DNA of 64,000 nucleotides from Prevotella sp. UBA4330 (GCA_002394385.1 DGTS01000024.1:62001-126000); one strand, 5' to 3'. Positions 7,459-16,504 are shown, counted from the first letter of the stretch. Numbers and translations are program-made. Notes: a model not told the origin generated them from the sequence alone.

Positions 7459-8373
7459 TTATTGACTTCCTATATACAAGCATATCATTCCGAGGAGTAC
7501 AAGGGCGAGGTCAACAACCTTGCTCTTTAAGTTCTTCTCATGGAACAGGAAGGCCCCGAAGAGGAACGAAACGACCACGCTACCGCGGCGTATCATAGAC
7601 ACAACGCTTATCAACGCGCCAGGAAGTCCTAAGGCATAGAAATACATGAAGTCGGCAGTGCACAGGAATATACTTACCAACGGTATCGCCCAGTGCCAAT
7701 GGAATGGTGACTGATGACGGCGAGGATACCACAGCCACATAAGCATGATGAACATCAGAACGAGTTGATAGACATTATACCATGCCTGGACCGTCATACG
7801 GGGGAGCCCTACCCCACCGTCCTCTGGCGATGCCATGAGATACTTGTCATAAAGTCCGCTGACAGCACCCAGCACGGCTGCTATGACGATGAAGTATATC
7901 CAACGGTCGTGAGAGAAGTTTATCCCCTCCTTCTTGCCGCTCTTTGAGAGCATGAAAAAGGAGATTACGGCAAGCGTAACACCAGCCCACTGCCACCCGT
8001 TGAGCCTCTCGCCGAAAACGAGCAATGCACCCACGAGCACCATTACGGGACGTGTGGCATTGATAGGACCTACTATCGTGAGAGGCAGATGCTTCATTCC
8101 GAAATACCCGAAAATCCAAGAAGAAAGTACGATGAACGACTTCAGCACAATGTACTTATGTACCTCCCATCCGCAAACGGGAGTGTAGAAGATGCTGCCG
8201 TCAAGAGAGTGCGACGTGGCAGACAATATGATAAAAGGCAAGAAAATTAGTGACGAGAAAAGAGTGTTAAGCAACAGCACCGGTATAACGGCGTTGCCAC
8301 CAAGCGCCTGCTTCTTCAACGAGTCGTAACAACCCAGCAGGGCGGCACTCAGAAATGCCAATATAATCCACAT
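7459..8373 (-). CDS. EamA/DMT-family membrane transporter
   Basis: 304 residues forming about ten hydrophobic helices in two homologous halves, as in drug/metabolite transporters. The first half begins M-W-I-I-L-A-F-L-S-A-A-L-L-G and contains the conserved G-P-I-N-A-T-R-P-V-M-V-L-V-G-A-L segment (about 100-118). The second half carries S-V-V-S-M-I-R-R-G-S-V-V-V-S-F-L-F-G-A (about 255-273) at the matching place. It is an inner-membrane permease; the substrate cannot be read from sequence. It is the last gene of the leu-TPR-truA series on this strand, separated from truA by a short tandem repeat, so co-transcription is possible but unproven. Confidence 0.85.
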   Translation of the reverse strand: MWIILAFLSAALLGCYDSLKKQALGGNAVIPVLLLNTLFSSLIFLPFIILSATSHSLDGSIFYTPVCGWEVHKYIVLKSFIVLSSWIFGYFGMKHLPLTIVGPINATRPVMVLVGALLVFGERLNGWQWAGVTLAVISFFMLSKSGKKEGINFSHDRWIYFIVIAAVLGAVSGLYDKYLMASPEDGGVGLPRMTVQAWYNVYQLVLMFIMLMWLWYPRRHQSPFHWHWAIPLVSIFLCTADFMYFYALGLPGALISVVSMIRRGSVVVSFLFGAFLFHEKNLKSKVVDLALVLLGMICLYIGSQ

Positions 8374-8378
8374 ATTTC

Positions 8379-8425
8379 GAGTTAGGAGTTAGGAATTAGG
8401 AATTAGGAGTTAGGAGTTATGAGTT
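8379..8425. repeat. Short tandem repeat between truA and the transporter gene
   Basis: Repeated GAGTTAGGAATTAGG-type words. Similar low-complexity arrays of other sequence lie at 41046-41107 and 47090-47150. Confidence 0.7.
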
Positions 8426-8458
8426 CTTTTAGTCGCTACACTTTATAAAAGCACCCTT

Positions 8459-9220
8459 TCAGGTTGAGCGAGGAGTTGAGGGGTACTTAACATCCTCAAG
8501 GAACAAAGCGTTAGCAGGCATACTCTCACCAGCATTAGAACGGCTACCACTCTTAATAACCTCAGCAAACTCTTCAACCGACATCCTGCCTCGGCCCACC
8601 TCAATGAGAGTGCCAACAACGGCTCTCACCATGTTGCGCAGAAAACGGTTGGCACTTATCTCGAAGTACCATCTGCCCTCGCCTATCTCATTCCAGCATG
8701 CCTTTGTCACGTTGCATAGCGTCGTCTTCACATCGCTGCCACTCTTGCAGAATGCCGCGAAGTCGGTGGTTGTGAGCAAAGCCTGTGCCGCGAGGTTCAT
8801 CTTAGGGAAGTCGAGAGGGTAACTTGTTTCCCAACTATATGCCCTTGCGAAGGGGTTCTTGGCTGTGTGCACATAGTAGTGGTAGGTTCTTGATGTGGCG
8901 CTGAAGCGTGCATGAAGTTCGTTGTCAACCTTCTCAATCTTCTTAATGGCGATGTCATGTGGCAGGAAACGGTTGAGTTTGTATGTCAACTGTCCTTCAT
9001 CGATGGCAACATCGGTGTCGAAATGTGCCACCATAAGCCGCGCATGCACACCTGCATCGGTTCTTCCTGCACCCACAATCTCCGTCTTTTGTCTAAGCAG
9101 AGTGCTAAGTGCGCGTTCTATCTCCTCCTGAACGGTGATGCCGTTGGGCTGCACCTGCCATCCATGATAGCGTGTGCCGTCGTAACTGAGATAAATAAAG
9201 AACCTTTGAACTTTGAGCAT
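8459..9220 (-). CDS. truA: tRNA pseudouridine(38-40) synthase TruA
   Basis: 253 residues. The catalytic-Asp motif G-A-G-R-T-D-A-G-V-H-A is at about residues 51-61, preceded by the N-terminal Y-D-G-T-R-Y-H-G-W-Q. R-F-L-R-N-M-V-R at about 205 is the second family hallmark. It converts uridines 38-40 of the tRNA anticodon arm to pseudouridine. Length is normal for the family. It lies 37 bp after the TPR gene and may be in the same transcript as leuB. Confidence 0.96.
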   Translation of the reverse strand: MLKVQRFFIYLSYDGTRYHGWQVQPNGITVQEEIERALSTLLRQKTEIVGAGRTDAGVHARLMVAHFDTDVAIDEGQLTYKLNRFLPHDIAIKKIEKVDNELHARFSATSRTYHYYVHTAKNPFARAYSWETSYPLDFPKMNLAAQALLTTTDFAAFCKSGSDVKTTLCNVTKACWNEIGEGRWYFEISANRFLRNMVRAVVGTLIEVGRGRMSVEEFAEVIKSGSRSNAGESMPANALFLEDVKYPSTPRST

Positions 9221-9257
9221 TGGAGTTTAAATTATAAATAGTTGAGTAATGAACCAC

Positions 9258-9929
9258 TTATTTCTTGCATCTCTTATACAGATCCATAAGCGAAGCCTTT
9301 GGCGTTCCCGCCTTCACCATCTCGTTAAGGCTGCGTTCCGCCTCTTCCTTACGGCCTGCCAGAATCATGGCGTCTATTTTGTTCAACTTGTAATCCTGAT
9401 TGTCAGGGTCAATGGAAATGGCCTTGTCGAAGTCATATACGGCGATGTCGTACATGCCTCGTTCCTTCTCCATACCAGCCCTTGCGGCGTATGCCACAGC
9501 ACTATCTGGATAGGCTTCAACAAGGATGTTGATGCCGTCCATAGCCTCGCGGTAGTGCTTGTCCTTCTGATTGAGCAGCGCCAGACCCAGTTGTGCCTCG
9601 AAGTTACCAGGCACCACGGTGAGCATGTTTTGATAGTCGAGTCGTGCAAAGTTATATCTGCCCAGTTTCTCGTTGACGTATGCGCGGTAGTATAAAGCCG
9701 CAATGTTCAGCGGTTCGCGGTTAAGCACATAGTCGTACTCGTTCTTGGCATACTCCCATTGTTCGAGCATGACGTTGTATGAAGCCTTCTGGAGACGCAA
9801 GTCGATGCTGTCGGGCGCGAAAGACGATAGTTGAGTGAAATGCTTAAGGCTGTCGCGCAGTTCTTGTTGAGATTGCGCGACAGCGGCGATCGATACTGCC
9901 AGAAGTATGATTAATAACGTTTTACGCAT
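9258..9929 (-). CDS. Secreted tetratricopeptide-repeat protein
   Basis: 223 residues. M-R-K-T-L-L-I-I-L-L-A-V-S-I-A-A-V-A-Q is a signal peptide with likely cleavage before Q-S-Q-Q, so the protein is periplasmic or surface-bound. It then shows about four TPR-type helical hairpins (residues about 55-200), for example A-A-L-Y-Y-R-A-Y-V-N-E-K-L-G-R-Y and A-R-A-G-M-E-K-E-R-G-M-Y. It should act as a protein-binding scaffold; partner unknown. Its ATG overlaps the leuB stop by 8 bases, so it is translationally coupled to the leucine operon, though no metabolic link is evident. Confidence 0.85.
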   Translation of the reverse strand: MRKTLLIILLAVSIAAVAQSQQELRDSLKHFTQLSSFAPDSIDLRLQKASYNVMLEQWEYAKNEYDYVLNREPLNIAALYYRAYVNEKLGRYNFARLDYQNMLTVVPGNFEAQLGLALLNQKDKHYREAMDGINILVEAYPDSAVAYAARAGMEKERGMYDIAVYDFDKAISIDPDNQDYKLNKIDAMILAGRKEEAERSLNEMVKAGTPKASLMDLYKRCKK

Positions 9930-10983
9930 TCAGAATATAGTTTACTATCCACTCTCCCACTTCTTTGGTGCCGTATTTCTCGCCTCCCTCGACCTGAATC
10001 TCGGGCGTGCGGACGTTGGCATCTAGCGAAGCATCTACAGCTTTCCTTACAAGTGAGCCCTCTTCTTTGAGGTCGAAATGCTCGAGAAGCATTGCCACAG
10101 AGAGTATCTGGGCAAGAGGATTAGCAAGGTTCTGACCCTTTGCCTGCGGCCATGAGCCGTGAACGGGCTCGAAGACAGGTGTGCTCTCGCCTGTAGATGC
10201 CGATGGCAGCAGTCCCATCGAGCCGCTTATGCACGAGCCTTCGTCGGTGAGGATGTCGCCGAAGGTGTTTTCGGTCACCATGACATCAAAGAACGTGGGC
10301 TCCTGAATCATCCTCATCGAGGCGTTATCGACAAACATATAGTCGGTCTTAACGTCTGGATACTGCGGTTCCATTTCCTTTGCTATCTGTCGCCAAAGCC
10401 TACTGCTTGCCAGTACATTTGCCTTATCGACAACAGTCAGGTGGTGGTTGCGCTTGCGTGCATACTCGAATCCCACCTTCAGAATGCGCTCCACCTCGGG
10501 GCGTGTGTAGTAGTTGGTGTCGTATGCCTTGTCGTTGTCCTGATATTTCTCGCCGAAGTACATTCCGCCTGTCAGTTCGCGAATGCAGATGAAGTCGGCT
10601 CCCTCAACGAGTTCTGCCCTTAGTGGCGACTTGTGAAGCAAGCACTTGAAGGTCTGTACGGGTCGGATGTTTGCGAAGAGACCCAGTTTCTTGCGCATTG
10701 CAAGCAGTCCCTGCTCTGGTCTTACCTTTGCAGTTGGGTCGTTGTCGAACTTCGGGTCGCCCACGGCTGCAAAGAGCACGGCGTCGGCTTCTTTGCAAGT
10801 ATTGAACGTTTCTTCGGGGAATGGGTCGCCAACCTTATCTATTGCGTCGGCTCCACAGATGGCCTCTTTGTACTCCACCTCGTGACCGAACTTCTTGCAT
10901 ACGGCGTCCATCACCGCCACTCCCTGTTTCATAATCTCTGGTCCAATGCCGTCGCCGGGCAGGACTGCAATCTTTAATTTCAT
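9922..10983 (-). CDS. leuB: 3-isopropylmalate dehydrogenase
   Basis: 353 residues, full length. It starts M-K-L-K-I-A-V-L-P-G-D-G-I-G-P-E-I, the conserved N-terminus of isocitrate/isopropylmalate dehydrogenases, and contains the substrate-binding R-E-L-T-G-G-M-Y-F-G-E and the NAD-binding P-V-H-G-S-W-P near the C-terminus. It oxidises and decarboxylates 3-isopropylmalate, the third step in leucine synthesis. It is last of the leu genes, after a 224-bp gap holding 23-bp repeats (11091-11159) and a small GGCACT/AGTGCC hairpin at 11168-11185. Confidence 0.96.
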   Translation of the reverse strand: MKLKIAVLPGDGIGPEIMKQGVAVMDAVCKKFGHEVEYKEAICGADAIDKVGDPFPEETFNTCKEADAVLFAAVGDPKFDNDPTAKVRPEQGLLAMRKKLGLFANIRPVQTFKCLLHKSPLRAELVEGADFICIRELTGGMYFGEKYQDNDKAYDTNYYTRPEVERILKVGFEYARKRNHHLTVVDKANVLASSRLWRQIAKEMEPQYPDVKTDYMFVDNASMRMIQEPTFFDVMVTENTFGDILTDEGSCISGSMGLLPSASTGESTPVFEPVHGSWPQAKGQNLANPLAQILSVAMLLEHFDLKEEGSLVRKAVDASLDANVRTPEIQVEGGEKYGTKEVGEWIVNYILNA

Positions 10984-11090
10984 AATATCTTATTTCTTTA
11001 TGTTTAACCTTATATATATTATAACGCGAAAAATCATCGTTTAGCATGTGAAAGACCATCTTTCGTATTGCGAAAAGGCATCATTGGGCA

Positions 11091-11159
11091 TGCGGTTTAT
11101 ATATAAAACGGAGTGCGATTCATATATAAAACGGAGTGCGATTCATATATAAACTGGAG
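11091..11159. repeat. Three copies of the 23-bp intergenic repeat (inside the leu operon)
   Basis: Three head-to-tail copies of a 23-bp unit with core TTCATATATAAAACGGAG, at 11091, 11114 and 11137. Preceded by CGAAAAGGCATCATTGGGC, related to the words next to the other copies. Confidence 0.8.
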
Positions 11160-11207
11160 GCTCAGAAGGCACTTCTTGGAGTGCCACTAAGCACATCTCG
11201 CAACCTC

Positions 11208-12797
11208 TCAGATGACACTTTTCTGTGCATTCTCGCTTTCCTCGAAGATGTTGAGCATCTTGAACGTTGCCTTGATTGCCGCTTCTGTCTGGTCGGCATC
11301 AAGTCCGCGGGTGCGTATTATCTTCTCTCCGTTTCTCCAAGTGATGACCGTCTGCACCAATGCGTCGGTTCTTCCTCCCGGCGGAATGGTGACACTATAG
11401 TTAGAAAGTATGGGGAACGTGCGTCCCAGATATTCCTTGTAAATCTTACGCAGAGCCTTCACGAAGGCGTCATACTGTCCGTCGCCCATCGAGTTAGCCT
11501 CGAACTGTTGTCCGTTTATATCCACCTTAACGTTTGCAAGAGGTTTTAGACCGTAGGCTATTGATGTCATGTAACTTACGAGTTTTACCTTGTCTTCGGG
11601 TGCATCGTGCTTAAGTACGTCGCTGACGATGAATGGCAGGTCGTCTTGTGTCACTATTTCCTTGCGGTCACCAAGTTCGGTTATCCTCTTGGTGACGCGG
11701 CGTGTCTGCTCGGGAGTTAGTTCCAGTCCCAGTTCTTCCAGGTTTTTCGCAATGTTAGCCCTGCCGCTGTTCTTGCCCAGAGCATATTCGCGTTTTCGTC
11801 CGAAGCGCTCAGGAATGAGTGCGTTGACGTAAAGGTTACCCTTGTTGTCACCGTCGGCATGCACTCCAGCCACCTGAGTGAAGACGTTCTCGCCTATCAC
11901 CGGCTGGTTGGGAGCGATTGAAATGCCGCTGTATCCTTCTACAAGTTTCGATATGTCGTTGAGTTTCTCCTCGTTGATGTTTGTCTTTGCCTGAAACTGG
12001 TCTTTAAGAATGACCTGCACGCTGCTAAGCGGTGCATTGCCGCAACGTTCTCCCAGACCGTTCACCGTGACATGAAGTCCCTTGCAACCACTAAGAACGG
12101 CGGCAAGAGAATTGCTAACCGCGAGGTCGTAGTCGTTGTGGGCATGGAAATCGAAGTGAACTTTGGGATAGCGTTTTATCATCTTCCGCATGAACTCTAT
12201 CACGTAGAGAGGATTCAGAATGCCCAGAGTGTCGGGCAGCATGAACCGTTTGATACCTGAGTCTCGCAGAGCATCGAGCATCGTATAGACATATTCTGGC
12301 GAGTTCTTCATGCCGTTGCTCCAGTCTTCAAGATAAAGATTAACCGTCATTTCCTTAGAAAGAGCATAGTCAACGGTCTTCTTTATGTCCTCAAGATGTT
12401 CCTCCACGGTCTTGTGGAGTTGCGCATGACAATGCTTCTCGCTGCCCTTGGCAAGCAGGTTGATAACCTTTCCGCCGCAGTCGTCAATCCAATCTACCGA
12501 CAGATTGCCGTCAACAAAGCCCAACACCTCTACCTTCTCGAGCGCATCCATTTGCCGTGCGTAGCGACATATCATCTTCACGGCGTCTTTCTCGCCATCG
12601 CTGACACGTGCCGAAGCCACCTCTATGCGGTCAACATTTACATCGCGCAGCAACATTCGGGCAATCATGAGTTTCTCGTGCGGCAGAAACGACACACCAT
12701 TGGTCTGCTCTCCGTCGCGCAGAGTGCTGTCCATAATCTCCACAAAGGGATGAATGCGCTTGTAACTCGAAGTGCTTATTTGTTCGCTTCTTCCCAC
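11208..12797 (-). CDS. Second LeuA/citramalate-synthase family enzyme
   Basis: 529 residues, HMGL-like TIM barrel plus a C-terminal regulatory domain. The barrel carries M-D-S-T-L-R-D-G-E-Q-T (about 20-30), the metal-binding F-H-A-H-N-D-Y-D-L-A (about 225) and N-G-L-G-E-R-C-G-N-A (about 255). The C-terminal part (about 400-510) with V-D-I-N-G-Q-Q-F-E-A and G-D-G-Q-Y-D-A-F is the LeuA allosteric dimer domain. The operon already has a standard leuA at 14886-16388, so this paralogue may be a (R)-citramalate synthase feeding isoleucine synthesis or a second isopropylmalate synthase; sequence alone does not decide. The start overlaps the leuD stop by 22 bases. Confidence 0.88.
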   Translation of the reverse strand: MGRSEQISTSSYKRIHPFVEIMDSTLRDGEQTNGVSFLPHEKLMIARMLLRDVNVDRIEVASARVSDGEKDAVKMICRYARQMDALEKVEVLGFVDGNLSVDWIDDCGGKVINLLAKGSEKHCHAQLHKTVEEHLEDIKKTVDYALSKEMTVNLYLEDWSNGMKNSPEYVYTMLDALRDSGIKRFMLPDTLGILNPLYVIEFMRKMIKRYPKVHFDFHAHNDYDLAVSNSLAAVLSGCKGLHVTVNGLGERCGNAPLSSVQVILKDQFQAKTNINEEKLNDISKLVEGYSGISIAPNQPVIGENVFTQVAGVHADGDNKGNLYVNALIPERFGRKREYALGKNSGRANIAKNLEELGLELTPEQTRRVTKRITELGDRKEIVTQDDLPFIVSDVLKHDAPEDKVKLVSYMTSIAYGLKPLANVKVDINGQQFEANSMGDGQYDAFVKALRKIYKEYLGRTFPILSNYSVTIPPGGRTDALVQTVITWRNGEKIIRTRGLDADQTEAAIKATFKMLNIFEESENAQKSVI

Positions 12798-13372
12798 TTT
12801 TCTATCTTGTCCTTGTTCTCCAAAAGGTAGTCAATGTCGTCGAGACCGTTCATCAGACAATGTTTCTTGTAGCCGTTGATGTCGAAGTGTTCCGACTTTC
12901 CTGTGGCTTTGTTGGTCACAGTCTGGCGAGGCAGGTCAACCTGGACCTCTGTCTTGGGGTCGTTCTCAATGCTCTTGAAGAGTTCGGCAAGAAAACCCTC
13001 GCTCACAACGACGGGCAGAACGAAGTTGTTCAGTTCGTTGTTCTTGTGTATATCGGCAAAGAAACTGCTGATAACCACGCGGAATCCGTAGCCTGCTATA
13101 GCCCATGCGGCATGCTCGCGGCTCGAGCCGTTGCCGAAGTTCTTGCCTGCCACGAGTATGCATCCTGAATACTTGGGGTCGTTGAGGACAAACTTCTCGT
13201 TCAGACTGCCGTCTGGATTGTATCTCCAGTCACGGAAGAGATTGTCTCCAAAGTACTTTTCCTCGCGTGTTGTAGCCTTCAGGAATCGTGCGGGAATTAT
13301 CTGGTCAGTGTCCACGTTCTCAAGTGGAAGCGGTACACAAGTGCTGTTTATGATATCGAATTTTTGTTTCAT
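12776..13372 (-). CDS. leuD: 3-isopropylmalate dehydratase small subunit
   Basis: 198 residues, normal length. The N-terminal V-P-L-P-L-E-N-V-D-T-D-Q-I-I-P-A-R-F-L and the central G-K-N-F-G-N-G-S-S-R-E-H-A-A-W-A are the hallmark segments of the aconitase small-subunit swivel domain. It pairs with LeuC to isomerise 2- and 3-isopropylmalate. The gene follows leuC after a 103-bp gap that contains a dispersed hairpin repeat (13407-13477), unusual inside an operon. Confidence 0.96.
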   Translation of the reverse strand: MKQKFDIINSTCVPLPLENVDTDQIIPARFLKATTREEKYFGDNLFRDWRYNPDGSLNEKFVLNDPKYSGCILVAGKNFGNGSSREHAAWAIAGYGFRVVISSFFADIHKNNELNNFVLPVVVSEGFLAELFKSIENDPKTEVQVDLPRQTVTNKATGKSEHFDINGYKKHCLMNGLDDIDYLLENKDKIEKWEEANK

Positions 13373-13406
13373 CTTCTTGGCATCCTTATTTTTATGGATG
13401 GGATTA

Positions 13407-13477
13407 AAAGTTCAATGTTCTTTCAGTTGGCTAACGTCTTTTTGAAAGCGGCAAAGCCGAGCGCAATGTTAAAAGTT
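13407..13477. repeat. Dispersed hairpin repeat between leuC and leuD
   Basis: A block containing CTTTCAGTTGGCTAACG, then GAAAGCGGCAAAGCCGAGCG, flanked by AAAGTT/AATGTT words. A nearly identical block lies at 52400-52463. CTTTCA pairs with TGAAAG and CGGC-AAA-GCCG forms a small hairpin. Confidence 0.8.
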
Positions 13478-14873
13478 AAAGGTTAAATGTTCTTGGGTCT
13501 GTTATCTTGCCGGTGATGGCACTTGCTGCAGCCACAAGTGGCGAAGCGAGTATTGTGCGTGCACCAGGTCCCTGTCGTCCCTCGAAGTTTCGGTTGCTTG
13601 TTGACACGCAGTACTTGCCCGAAGGCACCTTGTCGTCATTCATCGCAAGACATGCTGAGCAGCCCGGTTGACGTATCTCGAAACCTGCCTCGGCAAGTGT
13701 CTTGTCGATGCCTTCGGCTTCTATCTGCTTCATCACAGCCCAACTGCCAGGCACAAGCCATGCTATGACGTTGTCGTTCTTCTTCTTTCCCTTCACAATT
13801 GATGCAAAGGCGCGGAAGTCCTCAATGCGTCCGTTGGTGCAAGCACCGAGGAAAACATAGTCAATGGGGTGTCCCTCGAGTTTCTCTTCGGGAGAGAATC
13901 CCATATAATTGAGCGACTTCATGAAGCCTGCCTTGCCTGCCTCGTCTATAGAGTCGAGCGATGGGATGTTCTCGTTGATGCCTATTCCCATGCCTGGGTT
14001 TGTGCCGTAGGTTATGCGCGGCTGAATGTCGTTGGCGTCGAACACCAGTTCCTTGTCGAAAACTGCATCGTCACCACTATATAGGGTCTTCCAGTATGCA
14101 ACTGCCTTGTCCCACTCTTCGCCCTTGGGAGCATATTCCTTGCCTTTGATGTATTCGAAGGTCGTCTCGTCGGGGGCTACGAAACCACCACGCGCTCCCA
14201 TCTCTATCGAGAGGTTACAGAGTGTCAGTCGGCCTTCCATCGACATGTTCTTCACAACATCGCCGCTATATTCAACAAAGTAGCCTGTGGCTCCGCTCGT
14301 GGTGAGTTTTGACATCAGGTAGAGAGCAACGTCCTTTGCCACCACTCCCTTGCCAAGATTTCCGTTGATGCTGATGCGCATCGACTTCGGCTTTTGTTGC
14401 AATATGCACTGCGATGCCATAACCATCTCAACCTCGCTGGTGCCGATGCCGAAGGCAACTGCTCCCATAGCACCGTGGGTGCTGGTATGTGAGTCGCCGC
14501 AGACAATGGTCATTCCAGGAAGTGAGAGACCCTTCTCTGGTCCCACAACGTGAATGATACCGTTGCTCTTGTCGAGCATTCCGTAATGGGTAAGCCCGAA
14601 CTCGCTTGCGTTCTTCGACAAAGTGTCCACCTGCTTCTTGCTCACAGGGTCTTCGATGGGCTTGTCTTGGTCGTGTGTGGGGGTGTTATGGTCGGGCATG
14701 CAGAATATCTGGTCAGGGCGGAAACACTTCAATCCCCTTGCCCTCATGCCGTCGAATGCCTGCGGACTGGTCACCTCATGGCAATAGAGGCGGTCGATGT
14801 ATAACTGTGTGGGACCGTCTTCAACAATCTGAACGACATGCTTGTCCCATATTTTATCAAAAAGAGTGTTCAT
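13476..14873 (-). CDS. leuC: 3-isopropylmalate dehydratase large subunit
   Basis: 465 residues, full length. The three iron-sulfur ligands are in V-C-G-D-S-H-T-S-T-H-G (Cys, about 135), G-A-C-T-N-G-R (about 343) and G-C-S-A-C-L-A-M-N (about 405); D-H-N-T-P-T is also present. With LeuD it forms the [4Fe-4S] isomerase of leucine synthesis. It starts 13 bp after the leuA stop. Confidence 0.96.
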   Translation of the reverse strand: MNTLFDKIWDKHVVQIVEDGPTQLYIDRLYCHEVTSPQAFDGMRARGLKCFRPDQIFCMPDHNTPTHDQDKPIEDPVSKKQVDTLSKNASEFGLTHYGMLDKSNGIIHVVGPEKGLSLPGMTIVCGDSHTSTHGAMGAVAFGIGTSEVEMVMASQCILQQKPKSMRISINGNLGKGVVAKDVALYLMSKLTTSGATGYFVEYSGDVVKNMSMEGRLTLCNLSIEMGARGGFVAPDETTFEYIKGKEYAPKGEEWDKAVAYWKTLYSGDDAVFDKELVFDANDIQPRITYGTNPGMGIGINENIPSLDSIDEAGKAGFMKSLNYMGFSPEEKLEGHPIDYVFLGACTNGRIEDFRAFASIVKGKKKNDNVIAWLVPGSWAVMKQIEAEGIDKTLAEAGFEIRQPGCSACLAMNDDKVPSGKYCVSTSNRNFEGRQGPGARTILASPLVAAASAITGKITDPRTFNL

Positions 14874-14885
14874 GAGTTTCTGCTT

Positions 14886-16388
14886 TTAATTTCTGAATTT
14901 GTTAATACAGTCGATGTATGCTTCTACCGAAGCGGTGACGATGTCGGTGTTGGCACCGAAGCCATAATATAGACTTCCGTTGTACTCCACTTGCATGTGC
15001 ACCTTTCCCATGTCGTCAGATCCCTTTGAAATGGCCTGAATGGTGAATTCCTTAAGAGTCATCTTCTTCTGGATAATCTTCTTAAGCGCCTTAATGGCGG
15101 CATCCACCGGACCGTTGCCCGTTGCTGCCTCCTCGAACTTCTGACCAGAGATGTCAAGTCCGATGCTTGCAACGCTCTTAACTCCCATACCTGTTGTCAC
15201 TTGCAGGAAGTCAAGTCTTACAGCGTGATTCTCACTTGTATCAGCACCAGCCAAAGTAAGTATGTCGTCATCGTTAACCTCTTTCTTGCGGTCAGCAAGT
15301 GCAAGGAACTTCTGGTAAAGAGCATCCAGTTTCTTCTCGTCGTCTATTGCGACGCCCAGTACTTCAAGGCGATATTTCAGTGCTGCCCTACCCGAGCGTG
15401 CTGTCAGAACTATCGAGTTGTCGTCGAGACCTACGTCTTTCGGGTTCATTATCTCGTATGTCTGCACGTTCTTCAACACACCATCCTGATGTATTCCGCT
15501 GGAATGCGCAAAGGCGTTTCTGCCTACTATCGCCTTGTTCGGCTGCACAGGCATGTTCATCAACGAACTCACCATGCGGCTGGTTGGATAAATCTTTGTG
15601 GTGTTGATGTTGGTGTCTATACCTAAAACTTTATGGCACTTCAGTATCATAGTTATCTCTTCGAGAGACGTGTTTCCCGCCCGTTCACCGATGCCGTTGA
15701 TGGTCACCTCTACCTGACGTGCACCGTTAAGCACTCCACTCATGGAGTTGGCTGTGGCCATTCCGAGGTCGTTATGACAATGAGTAGATAGTATTGCCTT
15801 GCCTGAAGACAGTCCGTCAACATGCTCCATGAGATATTTTATCTTCTCGCCATATTCCTGTGGGAGACAGTAGCCTGTGGTGTCGGGTATGTTGCACACC
15901 GTTGCACCAGCCTTGACTACAGCCTCAATCACACGTGCAAGATACTCGTTGTCTGTCCTACCCGCATCTTCGGCATAGAACTCAACGTCCTCGACATACT
16001 TCTTGGCATACTTAACGGCAGCAACGGCGCGTTCGATGATTTCCTCTCGATTCGAGTTGAACTTATACTTTATGTGTGAGTCGCTGGTTCCTATGCCTGT
16101 ATGTATTCTCTTGCGCTTGGCATATTGCAGCGACTGGGCTGCGACATCAATGTCTTTCTGCACCGCTCTTGTAAGGGCGCAGATGGTAGGCCATGTAACA
16201 GCCTTTGATATTTCAATTACGGAATTGAAATCGCCGGGGCTTGAGATGGGGAATCCTGCCTCGATGACATCGACTCCAAGTTGCTCTAACTGCTTTGCTA
16301 CCTGAATTTTCTCTACTGTGTTTAACTGACAGCCTGGTACTTGCTCGCCGTCTCTCAGTGTGGTGTCGAAGATAAATAATCTGTCCAT
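14886..16388 (-). CDS. leuA: 2-isopropylmalate synthase
   Basis: 500 residues, standard LeuA layout. The catalytic barrel has F-D-T-T-L-R-D-G-E-Q-V-P-G near the start, T-H-C-H-N-D-L-G-M-A-T-A-N (about 205) and N-G-I-G-E-R-A-G-N (about 235). The C-terminal regulatory domain, about 385-495, ends V-E-A-Y-I-D-C-I-N-K-F. It condenses 2-oxoisovalerate with acetyl-CoA, the committed step of leucine synthesis, and is normally inhibited by leucine. It is the first structural gene of the operon, 116 bp downstream of the leader-peptide stop and behind the attenuator hairpin at 16417-16454. Confidence 0.96.
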   Translation of the reverse strand: MDRLFIFDTTLRDGEQVPGCQLNTVEKIQVAKQLEQLGVDVIEAGFPISSPGDFNSVIEISKAVTWPTICALTRAVQKDIDVAAQSLQYAKRKRIHTGIGTSDSHIKYKFNSNREEIIERAVAAVKYAKKYVEDVEFYAEDAGRTDNEYLARVIEAVVKAGATVCNIPDTTGYCLPQEYGEKIKYLMEHVDGLSSGKAILSTHCHNDLGMATANSMSGVLNGARQVEVTINGIGERAGNTSLEEITMILKCHKVLGIDTNINTTKIYPTSRMVSSLMNMPVQPNKAIVGRNAFAHSSGIHQDGVLKNVQTYEIMNPKDVGLDDNSIVLTARSGRAALKYRLEVLGVAIDDEKKLDALYQKFLALADRKKEVNDDDILTLAGADTSENHAVRLDFLQVTTGMGVKSVASIGLDISGQKFEEAATGNGPVDAAIKALKKIIQKKMTLKEFTIQAISKGSDDMGKVHMQVEYNGSLYYGFGANTDIVTASVEAYIDCINKFRN

Positions 16389-16416
16389 TTGGTTGTTAAT
16401 TCATTATTGTTATTAG

Positions 16417-16454
16417 AAAAAGACCTTAACACTCAGGAAGTGAAAAGGTCTTTT
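16417..16454 (-). terminator. leuA: Attenuator terminator of the leu operon
   Basis: On the minus strand AAAAGACCTT (16445-16454) pairs with AAGGTCTTTT (16418-16427), a 10-bp stem with an inner CACT/AGTG extension, running into a T tract. The competing antiterminator strand GGAAGTGATAAGG (16500-16512) can pair with CCTTTTCACTTCC of this hairpin at 12 of 13 positions. A separate 9-bp hairpin lies at 16512-16531. Confidence 0.85.
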
Positions 16455-16504
16455 CTTAAATATATTCTATATTCTTTACGTATTTGCTTTGCATATACAC
16501 CTTA

